From Acanthaster planci (taxonomy: Eukaryota > Echinodermata > Asteroidea > Valvatida > Acanthasteridae): DNA of 64,000 bases. The position numbers and the translations under genes were made by a program. Positions 24,101 through 36,100 of this stretch are shown in pieces (the stretch's first letter is position 1; each line of letters begins with the position of its first letter). Under the pieces are notes generated by a model, which was not told the DNA's origin, made no database searches, and saw nothing but the letters and a program-made list of their open reading frames with translations. The stretch is from assembly GCF_001949145.1 (NCBI RefSeq), contig NW_019091465.1:1470750-1534749 (forward strand). Reading direction: 5' to 3'.

Positions 24101-27100
24101 GGGCTGGTTGGTATCACAACTCTGTTATAAAGCGGCCATACGCGGCTCTAAGTCACCACACAATGTCCAGGATTTCACTACCATGTCTGCATCTTACAAC
24201 TACGCCTTCTTGCAACAATAGCACACTGCCATCTGTGATCATTAAAAATGGAAGTGTTTGTTCATTTTCCAATTGGCATCACTCAAATTTGTAGGAATTG
24301 CAGTTAGGAAGTTTGAAGTCATTCATTAGTTCTTTACACGTTGCCTCATGACTGTGTGTATAGCACTGTGTATGCTTGCAAAATTTCTGACCCTACGACA
24401 CGAAGATAAATCTAGTTTCCAGAAACTGGCCAGAAGAGATCTTACCTTTCGATGTTGGCCATCTGTCGTTTGGCACCTTTACTCCAGGTCAAGTCTGACG
24501 ACGGACTCTTCACTGCCAAAACAAAACCAAAGAAAACCAATTTTGGATCGCACAAAAAAAGGCAAATGGTGGAAGTCAGCACTTGCATTTAGGGATTGCA
24601 TCGTTGTCTTATGCACAGATTTGCAAGTCTTCAAGTGCAAAAAAAGATATGTGAGATGCTGAAGTACAAGATGATGACGCAATGTTTGGCTACCTGTGAA
24701 CGGCATGAGCTGAGGAAAAGGACACTGTCTTCCCTAATCCCATTCCAAGTGTCACTGTCACAGCACCCTCAATGAGTATGCAGGCAGCAAATAGAGCCTG
24801 TCAAACAATAAGCCCAGACCCTGTGCACGGGTGCTATCTTAAAAGCTTGTTATATATTCATTCATTCCAAATATGCCCATCTCAGCTGAGCAAGAGGGAA
24901 CGCCCTACAAGATGGCTGTCTGCGGCCCTTACGTATCATGATGATGGAGGCCATCAGGTCCTCAATGTCCACGTCCGGTTTCTGCATTCCTCTCAGCTCC
25001 CCTAGGGAGTTGATGTCCAGCTCTTGCACAATCTTCTTGGTGTCTTGAACCACGGCAACTGTCTTGTAGACAGCCCTGGCGTGGGCCAACGTGTACTGCG
25101 GCAAAGCCTGTGATATCAAACGCACGCACGCACCCAAGTTTGAATTGTACCTCAAATGCACTGGTTTGTTTACTGATTGCTTTGATTGCTTTTTCCTGCC
25201 CAGCACTGTCTTTCATGATCCGTGCTTTGTGACAACTCACGAGACAAAACAACACAAACTCGTGTGACCGCTTGGTGGGATTCGAACCTGCAACCACCTA
25301 CTTACAAGCGCACACTTCACTCTAATAACCTTGCTGAAGTGAGCTGTTTTGGCAACTGGCTCATCCGACCAACATGAACAAATATTGAACCCAAAACCAC
25401 TTTCAGTGACGTCAAGCTCAACCATCACGCGCAGACTTGTACATTTTCTAGTCTCTGAATCTTCTTCAGCTACTGCTCTGCAATAATATTCTTATCTATT
25501 TTGCCAAAACCAGCAGGGTTTGAACTCAAGACCACTGGCAAAAAAGCCAGGCAATACCCCTAAAGGACCTGTAGTGTACATCTTCCTGAATTTTCGGATC
25601 TTGTAGCCACCTCTTGCAAACCGACTTGATTGCTGCCCAGGGACACCTTTGTCGAAACAAAGCTAAAATTGAATTTGAACCAGGGACCACTGGAAACAAA
25701 GGCAAGTACCATCACCATTGCGCTCTGCAGCACTTACGTACCTTCTTCAGTTTCTGTATCTTCTCCATTTGTTTGTGCACAATCTTGATCTGTTGCTCGG
25801 CGATGGCCTTGTCCTGGCCGATTTGAGATAGCAGCTTGACTGTGCCCTGGTAACAGGAACACATCCACAAGAGCGTTATGAGCACAACTGGTGTCTGTCT
25901 GTCTTGCATGGAAGGGATCTTTCGCTCCATACAGGTGATTAAGACAGAGTCAATTCTGACCACAAAAACGAGATGAGCACTAGCTTCTCATTCTCCGCGC
26001 AGAGAAAATTTCACGCCGTCCTGGGCGCAGAAATTTTGAATCATGCATGCTTGTAGAATATTCGAAATCAGATAGAATGAATATTGAATAATGTAATTCT
26101 ACCAACAACCGTATAATTCAGTCAGTGTTCAGTGACTTGACGGCTCTGGAGCAGCGGCTGTCATGCGCATCCGGTACTGATATATAAAATCTGATTAATA
26201 AACTTCACAGCAAAATCTATGAGCAGCGCATACGTGGTTGCGTTTTTTTGGGCATGGAGCGATGTAAAATTCTCATTTAATGATTGTGCATTCAATTTGT
26301 TTGCGTATCGGCTTTGTTGACGTATCATTTTAGAATACAGACACAGATATGCAAAAAGCCCTACAAAAGTCGAACAAAACTTCGAGTTTTTCCCAGTTAG
26401 TCAAAGATGCATTCAACAACATGCCTGTACCATCCACATGCAGGCTTGGTACCACAAAGTAATGGCTTCCAATCCCGGTCACATGTCTACAGAGAGCGGC
26501 TACGGCTTCCATAGGTCCCTGTGTTATTTCTAGCCGCAGCCACTCCCATTCGACTCCAGCCATCCACTTACCTCTTTCCTCTCCTCCAACACCACCAGCT
26601 CGTGTTCCAGTTGCTTCTGCAGCTTGCTGGCCAGCTGGTTCTCCTTGTTGATGTGCTCCAGGGCCCCCGTCACCATGGTGTGCTCCTCCTGGATCTTCTG
26701 CTGCCGCTGGTGGTACATGGACAGGAACCTGCGCGGCAGGCAGAAAGGGGTCAGTGAGGGTGAAGATGTGGATTTTAAAAAATCCCAAACTCATTCTCGG
26801 GGTCTGTTTGGGCCTGTTTGTTTCTCAATCAGTGGCCCCAATGCTGGTTTGGTTCATCCTTGGGTGGGTCCTGGCTTCAGTGAACCCACGACGGATTACT
26901 GATTATGATCCGGATCTCTGTGAAACAAACAGGCCCTTTATTTCAAACAGATCTTGATCTAGATCAGTTATCCCCAAACTGGTCGCTCTGGGGCCAATTT
27001 CACAGAGCTGCTTACGCACAGAATTTGCCTAAGCACAAAAAACCTTGCTTAATAAACAAAGGTTACCAGCTCACTCTATCTGATTGTCATGCTAACCAAA

Positions 27101-30100
27101 AGACAGAAAAATACCATTCCAAAACAATATACATTACAAGACGTTTTGGCTGGTAACCGGATTTGTCAAGCAAGGTTTTTTCATGCTGAAACAAATGTTT
27201 CATTTAAGCAGCGCTATGAAATTGGCCCCATTCATCAGGCAGGTTCTGGTGTCAGTGAACCAATGGATTCGCCCCTGATCACGATCCGAATCCGCATGAA
27301 ACATACAGTCCCTAGGTAACTGGCTTGACGCATTTACATGGAATGCGTCAACGACTGGAAGTGGTGTACTTAGAAATGTTTCATTTTTACAGTCTATTTA
27401 TAATTTGATGTTTATAGTTATGAATATAAAAGCCAATCTCTCCTTGTAAAGAACCCTGCCTTTGTCCATTGTCATTCATAAGGGTCGCAGCGCAGGTTAA
27501 ATTATTTCATTTCAACTTCTGAAAAACATGATTTGCTTTCCAATTTGCAGTGAAAGGAATCCCTTTTTAAATAGATTGATAACCCCAGTTCAACATTTCA
27601 AAACAAAACATAGGGATGCAGTTAAATAGAGGAATCAGACTTTTTTAAGAGTCAGTTGAGTTTTTCAACAGCGCATGTCCACAATAAAGTGTGTCTCGGG
27701 TCTTTCCAGAACAGAATACGCCTGCTTAAGGTTGGACTTATGAGCTTGGCCGTATGTCGATTTACACATCATAGTGCAAAAACATGTTCAGCTTGCATGC
27801 TTTGTTCTCAAATGAAGCTTGTGCTTTCTAAATACCCAACTGGCTTATTATCCAAGGTTTTTGGGACGTGTTGATGAGGCAACTTCAAGACAAGAGAGTC
27901 CCCATTGGTAGCCCCCTGCTCAACATCACAGAGACGAGGTTGGTTTCGCATACTTGCCAACCTGTCGTACTCCTTCCTGAGGTCAGGCATCACCACATAA
28001 TAGATTAGAATTGTAAATGAACTAAGGGCTCATTTAAGTACCTTTTAATCTACTGTGTTGTAATGCCTGACCTCAGGAAAGAGTACAGCAGGTTGGCAGG
28101 TCTGGTTTAGATAACAATCAGGGCCAATATCATTGGAGCACCTAGGCACTAAACATTGCTTTAATGGCAGACTTTTATTTAAAGCCAAATTGAACAGGGA
28201 GCCAGTCTTAAGCCACGTACTTCATATGGCGCTCTGGTTGGTACCCCACTTCCATGCTGAGCATATGTTCTACGTGCTTAGCATATTTCTGGAATTGGGC
28301 CTCCTAGGTCAAAGGGCAAGGGGACTGACCTCTCCACAAACTTCTCGTAGGTGGTATTGGTCAGGTGGTTGTACTGTCCGGCTCCTTTCTCTTCTCCGTC
28401 CAGCTGGCGGATGGCCAGGTGCATGGTGGCCAACAGGTGGGCCAGGTTCTCCTTCTGGATGTGGTTAAGGGTCTCAACGCCTGTAAGGGACAGACGGTAA
28501 TTACAGTGGATAATTACAGAGCTGAAAGGAAAGAGTACCTGTGGTTGAATGAATTGTCAGCAAGTGTGACGAGTGGAGCTTAAAACAAAATGAGTTTCAT
28601 TAATGATGTTTCAAAAAGGGGAAAGACTTGTGGATGAACCAAGAATCGAGCGTGTAAGCAGGATCAGATGTGGATGTCAAAAGTCAACAATTTTTCAGGA
28701 GTTTACATGGATCGCCTTTGAGATCAGCATAACCCTTTGGTACATATGTGGAGTTCAAGATTAACAGATATCAGCAAAAGTCCTTTTTCTTTTGCTTGAT
28801 ATGCCAAACCAATCTGGTACATATCCGAAACGGAGGACAGAGATTTCGCCAAAGTATGAGAAATGACTCGAGTCGACTTTTATTAAGCATGCTAAATACA
28901 GCCCATCAAGTTATTCACTTGGTTATTTCACTGATGAGACAGCACATCTCTTCCTGGATCAGTTTTGGTACCAGTAAAACTGAAAGTTAGCGACCCTAGT
29001 TTGGTGCGATGTTCTGAGCCGTTGTTCTTTGTATATGTGACTCAGTTGACACCATATGAAGCACGTGTACGCATGCTTCGTATTGTGTCAATGCAAGAAC
29101 GTTGTACTGTAACTGCAGTTTTTGTGAAACTCGGGTTTTTTGTGAATTTGGATTCAGATTTACCTCAAGATTATTACAGGTACATTTCACTGAAAAACAG
29201 CCAGCGCACAATGATGACATAATTGGTGAATGCTTAAATGTCGTATCTTTATTACAGGCCTTTGCATTCATGCTAAAACGTGCGCTCAACGCAAGCTGAA
29301 AACAGTCCTGTTGGTGCAAAAAGTCATCTCTCAAATTGATCAAAATATTTTCCCAATATGCAATATAAAATTGTTTACTTTTGCCACTTTTTCAAGGCAA
29401 CTGATCACAATATAAAACTAAACCTACACCGTTCAATTATATGATAAAGAATGCACCGATCTAAGTAAACAATTTGAGAAACAAACGTAACTTTTGCAGA
29501 AAATACAAACATATAGTATATTGCACCGTTTACAACTGATTCAGATGCTCACTGAAATCTTTAATAACGGGCTTTAGTAATGCGAGGGAAATTTTTCTCC
29601 AACCTGAGAGGGTTTGGAGCTTCCATACTAATAATTTATGACGTGAGATTTATCGCCTACAAACTTTAAATGGGCCTAAATGGTGTTCTACATGCAAAAA
29701 TGTCGTATCTCAATGAGTTACGACATTTTGACCAGACTATGCATTGCATGTCGTTTAAGCAAATATGTCCTGTTGATTTTGTTCCTTTTGAAGTTCATTT
29801 ATGTAAAATTAAGCAAGACACTGAAGCCTACAATGAAAGAAGCATGTTTGTAAATTCGTTATCTGCCTAAAGTTCCACTTTCCTGTGATTTAATTCAGAA
29901 AAATTTACCGTGAGGCGTTTTTCTCCAAACTACTTGAAAGTGAGATAAAGATGATTTTGCACTGACACAGCAATATGTTGTCAACTGAGGCATTGCCTCT
30001 TAAAATGCATGGTTCACAAGTTCCACCCATGACTGATGCTGACACCAGTGGTGGCTGAGGCAACTCTTGTTTACAATAAAGTCAACTAGTCAACTAAGGC

Positions 30101-33100
30101 TTCCACTCATTGTTGAGATGGAAGAGCACGTGGTCCACAAGNNNNNNNNNNNNNNNNNNNNNNNNNNNNNNNNNNNNNNNNNNNNNNNNNNNNNNNNNNN
30201 NNNNNNNNNNNNNNNNNNNNNNNNNNNNNNNNNNNNNNNNNNNNNNNNNNNNNNNNNNNNNNNNNNNNNNNNNNNNNNNNNNNNNNNNNNNNNNNNNNNN
30301 NNNNNNNNNNNNNNNNNNNNNNNNNNNNNNNNNNNNNNNNNNNNNNNNNNNNNNNNNNNNNNNNNNNNNNNNNNNNNNNNNNNNNNNNNNNNNNNNNNNN
30401 NNNNNNNNNNNNNNNNNNNNNNNNNNNNNNNNNNNNNNNNNNNNNNNNNNNNNNNNNNNNNNNNNNNNNNNNNNNNNNNNNNNNNNNNNNNNNNNNNNNN
30501 NNNNNNNNNNNNNNNNNNNNNNNNNNNNNNNNNNNNNNNNNNNNNNNNNNNNNNNNNNNNNNNNNNNNNNNNNNNNNNNNNNNNNNNNNNNNNNNNNNNN
30601 NNNNNNNNNNNNNNNNNNNNNNNNNNNNNNNNNNNNCCTCTCCCTGGACCAGTGTTGATACCAGCAGCAGCTCAGATGCGCGGTCAGTGCTGGGTACTGT
30701 CTGCAGCGGTCTTGGAAGGCCGCCCCGCTCGAGGAAGACACCAGGACCACTCGGAAATTGCCACTGACAGCCCTGTTCAAGGAAAATATAACAACTAATG
30801 CAGAACAAAAAGGACTTTGTTGACACTTTTAAAAGTGTAACTGTTTAAACATTACTGGTTAATTATCCTACAAAATGCTATTAGTTAATTACTCTCACCT
30901 GCTTGGTACTGCTTTACACCGAAACACTCAAAAAGTATTTTCCAACAATCTGGGGCATCCAGTGAGCAAGATTTGCAACCCCACTATGCTGTGCATAAGC
31001 GACAAAGTGGCAAAATTCAATTTCGACACACACAATTTGCCTCCACAGGCTCTGTATATGTGTAAGAATCAGGGCACGGTCGATGTTTTTAAGCCGTCAG
31101 CCCGTGTTTACAGACAACCGCATTGTGTTTGCACGCCCTCCGGCACGAAGCGCTTTGGAGCGTCAGCCCAAACTCACTTGAGGAAGAACTCCCAGGCCGT
31201 CTCCCTGGTGTAGGTCAGGCCGGCTGCCGTCACCTCGGTGCGGATGGAGTTGATGATGGAGGTCTGCTCCTCAGCGGTGAAGAGGTGGGTGATAGCACCT
31301 GTCACCACAAACTCGCCGACGTAGACCAGGAAATCCTCGTTCAGTAACTCCTCATCGGTCAAAAGGAGAAGGATCTTTTCTCCCTTAAAAGGGCAAAGTT
31401 TGGAACAAATGACAGTTTCAAATAGATTGTAAAGAAGTCAGAGAAGTGAGTTTTACATAGGTTCAAAAGTCAGCAGGTAACACATTAAACTTTTAAACAG
31501 ATGAAACTTTCTAGTTGAAGGACGCTGTGAACTGAATCATGCTGCATCTGGCTATTAAAGTTAAATGTAATTTCAAAAGTTAACGAGGACATTAATTGTT
31601 TTTTTACTGTTGAAAAGAAACGCATAAAGAAAATAACGGAGACACAGTGTTCACTTCCCCTTTAGAGAATTTGAACAGAAGTAGGTGAAATACTCGATTT
31701 GGGATTTTTGGCCCTGCCCGACGTGTATTAAAACACTGTATACTCAGTGTTTGCCCCCGGAGGCTTGCGAAAAAAAAACTACAAGCATACTTGGGTGGGA
31801 CTTGAACCCACAACCTTCTGCTTACTAGCGTGGATGTCTTAACCACTCAACCACCAAGCTTGCCGGTGTCGGCTGGCCGGTTCGAGTCGGATGTAGCAAC
31901 GGGTTGGAGTCTCACCTGAGTATGCTTGTGGTTTTGTTCACAAGCCTTCGGAGGCACACACTGAGTACATAGTGTTAAAATACACTTCGGGCGGGGCAAA
32001 AATATAAAGTTAATCAACATCTCCCTGGCGCAAATCCATCCTTGGAAATAGGTATACCTGGATATAAAGTTTGTCCGTGGACTGCATGCAGGAATGAAAG
32101 TGCCTATGCCCAGCAACTTGTAGTAAGCACCACTGGCAGAATGATCACGTATCATAACAAATACCGTTTGGTCAACTACTTTACAACTTACAGGTGGACA
32201 AGGCGGGGGGGTCAAGACATCAACCACAAATTGTTATGGGACGGCCAACGGCTACAGAAGAATGATACCATTAATTAGACAGGTCCTTGATGACTACAAC
32301 AGAGCCTTGCGTTTCAGGGTTCGTGAGAGACCTTACTTGAAACCCGGCCTGGCTATCGGGCAGAATACCCACCGTACCTTGACTCCTGCCTTGGTGTAGG
32401 CCGCCACCAGGTCGGCCTTGAACTGGTCCAGCTTGTATTCTGTGGAGGCCGACATGGGAGAGGGGTTGACCTCGAAGACGCTGAAGCCGCACAGGTGGGC
32501 GGCCAGCCGGGCGAAGAGGTTGCTGAGGCCCGGGTTGCCCTCGGCCACCAGGGTGGCGTGCCCCACGTCGTGGGGGGACATGATGGTGCGGGCCAGGCGG
32601 CAGACGCGTTGGATGGTTTCCTGAAGGGGGGGTGGGGAAGCAGCAGAGCACTGCGCTATTGACATAAATCTAAATAAAGCACAACAATGCAGTGAAGTGA
32701 CTAGGGCCAAGTCTATGTCCCTGGGGTGCCCACCTCTGCCCCATTTGAAATTTGAACTGAAAGCAATCCATACACAAGCCACAATCCATCCGCTTTCAGT
32801 GACCATTTGAAAAACAACGTGTGAATCCCTAGCGCCTTCCAGAGATTTCACAGTAGTTTAACCGCAACAGCAAAAATATTAGGGGTCTGAACCCATATAC
32901 TCAGACATGGAAGTTTACAAGCTTTTCTGGTGTCTTTATCCAAGGCGACTTCACTTTGACAATCTTTCTTCGGGAATACTTGTTGCTCTTATCAGTATTT
33001 CTTGTGTTTGGTTTCGGGTGTTTGCTTCCTAAAACCTTGTGCAAAACATCACTCGCAGCACTAACAAATATTACATGCATTTTAGGAGTGACCTCCCAAG

Positions 33101-36100
33101 GAATAGCACCCCATCGTAGGTAGGTAAAGTAACCCAGGGAGATGCCGTAACTGCAGTGGCATTACACTAACATGCATGCTCTTAAATGTTTGACGCACGT
33201 GCGCGCACCCGTCTGTCGATTCACAGCAAAGCAGCCTATTGGTCAAAGAGGCATGTAAGGAGTGTATACCAAATGATGCCTGGACGTTGTGTTATCACAG
33301 CAGCCTATTGGTCAAAGAGGCATGTATTAATGATGCATGGACGTTGTGTTACCACAGAAAACTGATTCTGGTTGATGAATACAAAAGTGAATTCCGAGCC
33401 AAAATGTATTGTTGCAGAAAGTTCAAAAGAGAAGCAAACCCTGGGTGACCGAACCCCTTCAATGCCGAATTTTCAGATCGAGAATCCTCAAATCTGAAAA
33501 CTGCCCCCCCCCGAATAAAAACCTCACACCCCTCTGCTCACCCTGTAGAGGGCCAGCTTGATCTTGGCGTGCGACTTGTTGTACTCCTCCACAGCGTCCC
33601 GCAGCAGCGTCCTCACACCCTCCACGTCCTCGCAGGGCCGGTACTGGTCAGTGGGGTCCTCCTCCCCGATGCTGCTGCTGGCCGTGGAGGTGGCCGAGCG
33701 GTAGCCGCCGGCCGTCACGATGCCCGAGTCCTGCTGGACCAGGTTGCTGAAGAGGGGCTGGGAGGGGTTGATGACCAGCTGCAGCTGTCGGGCAGTTGGA
33801 ATGTGGGGAAGTTGAAAATTGGACTTAGAAAGGCTTGGGATTATGACCTGAAGCTGTTGAGAGTTGCAAACGTTGAGCAGCTGAAAAGACAGACACCTGA
33901 GACTAGTTCACACTTGAGGCAAACGCGGAAAAAAATTTGATATTCAGTTATCTGCAGCGGAATTTAGTCAGGTTGAAATGCCAGCAAACTGCCAGCAAGT
34001 ATAGGATCTGATGTCACAATTTCAAGTTCGTTTCTCTTTTGCATTTAGTATGAACTAGCCCTAAGTGTGTTTCGCGCACTGATCTTCAAGGCGGGTTTTA
34101 TTAAAAAAACTACCGGTACAGAGGAAAATTCTTTCAAACATCTAAAATGTCGAAGCAAATCTCCAGCTCTACTGTACATTCTGTGATCAAGTTTTGAACA
34201 GCAAATCACAAATACGCAGTATAAACATCAACACTCACGACGTGGGCATAAACGTGATGTCGTGTTGTACAGTTTTATTACATATGCTGATGTGTAGGTG
34301 CAAGGACACAGTGATTGGACAAATTGTAATGAACTATGGTCTCTAGCGTGCAATAATACAAGTGAAGGGCGTAAAATGGTGTGTGTAAGAGGGGAGACCT
34401 TCAATGCTTTAAAATTTCCTCTTTGCTACTTATTAAGAATATTCACCTTCATTTTACAGCCAACCCTTGGGGTACTTTTTGTTGCTTACCTCAACCTGCC
34501 CTTGACGGTAAGCTACACCCCAGAATACAAAGTTTGGATTTTTCTTCCATCATGCATTGTAAGAGTGTGACGGATGTTTTTTTTTTAGATTTTTCACCTT
34601 CTCTTTGGGGTCTAAATGCAAACTGATGGAATTTAAGGGTACTCAATAAACTCGGCCCAACTTGCTTCAAATTGCTGTGGCTGTGTTCGTGTGAGGTACT
34701 CTCGATACGCATGGGTGCAGGAAATTATTGCCTGCATTATCACTCTTGCATCACGTCGTGCCAACAGAAAACACTCAATATTTGTACCATCATGAAATGA
34801 CTGTGTAATGCGAGACCTTTAACACTCCCCTCCTGAGAGAATGCCCTCGTTTATAACCACGAGCTATAATTCTGCCGTTCGTGTGAGTAAGAGTTTGTAT
34901 CTGCATTAACTCGAGTATTAAACAGGCAGCCTCTGTATGTCTTGGCGGTGAGTGCTTCTCTGCCGTTACTACAGAGACAATCAACTCTTTCTTTGAATGA
35001 GAAATTAAGAAATCTCTTGTGAAGTCTCAGTTGTGGCTGATACGAGTGCACGTTTCTCATTGAGAGTGACTGGTGCTTGGTTATATCAGTGCAATTTATG
35101 ACGATCGCTCTGGTGGTGAGTAGTGCCATGCCAATTACCATATGAAGCAACTGCCATTCCGGCCGGGGACCGTCAAGTTTCTTGAAAATGGTTACAATTG
35201 CCAGGGGAAAACAGGAAAGTCAGCGGAGGATTCAAATGAGGAAGTTAAAATGGCAGAGGAAAACTTGACAATGAATCAGTTCGGTATTCCAACAGTGCAT
35301 GCTCTGTACGATTCTCTTCAGGAACAGCTATATGCGCGCACGATAGTGTGTCCTATCGGCGCAGCCATACGTGTGCACTTTGTTCCCAAAAGACCTTGGC
35401 TTTTTGAAACACAAAGCTGGCACATTGAAAATTAATACAGTTGAAGAAGGAAACTCAAGCCAAGTTATTGGCAAATATAGGATTGTTTTGGCAAATAGGC
35501 ATTTTACATTTCCAGACTTTGGAATAGAATAATACTGTTAGAAAAGAGGTCCAGAATTTCAAAATGTTTCCTTTCCACCCAGATATTCCAAACCTGCATT
35601 ACAAGGAGCAGTGTACCCAGTAGGGGCGGGGGATTGGCCAGGCATGTTGCCAACTTTTTTTAAAGGAATTGAAAGTGCTAACATTTCTGAAATGGGTACT
35701 ACCATCTTTCAGGAGGGGGGCATGGAGAATTCTTTTAGGACGACAAAAACGTGGATAATAATTTCAGGCATCCAACTTGAACTTTGACCCCCCCAAAAAA
35801 GGAAATCCGATCTTTACAAGACTTTGTACAGTGTTTTTCGATTTTCAATTGCAAAATATGGAAATCAGCTGATCCGAGGAAGAGTTGCATGCCTGATATT
35901 TTGTAGAAATCGTTAGTCCCACTTTGTCATTCTGGACCAGACAGCTAGGTACACCACTAATACCCAGAATGCGGTTTAAAAAAAAGAGAATTTACTCCTT
36001 CACTGCAAAGCATGGTTTTGTAATTTTCTCTCGAGCTATTAAAGTTTTCTCACCAACTCTTCACTGGAGAACTCCTTCCTGGCCGCGGTCACAAACGCCT

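Noticed and set aside
30094-30141. Short open stretch LVDHVLFHLNNEW as an extra exon
   Set aside because: Its 5' side is hidden by Ns, no dynein similarity is seen and a stop follows within 3 codons without a clear donor.
30067-30826. Several 180-243 codon frames across the Ns
   Set aside because: The translation is mostly unknown residues from the gap; only the minus-strand AAA4 exon at 30637-30772 is supported.
31790-31870. Possible tRNA gene on the minus strand
   Set aside because: A and B boxes are present, but no acceptor stem or clear anticodon arm closes and it is embedded in a repeated inverted structure; a SINE explains it.
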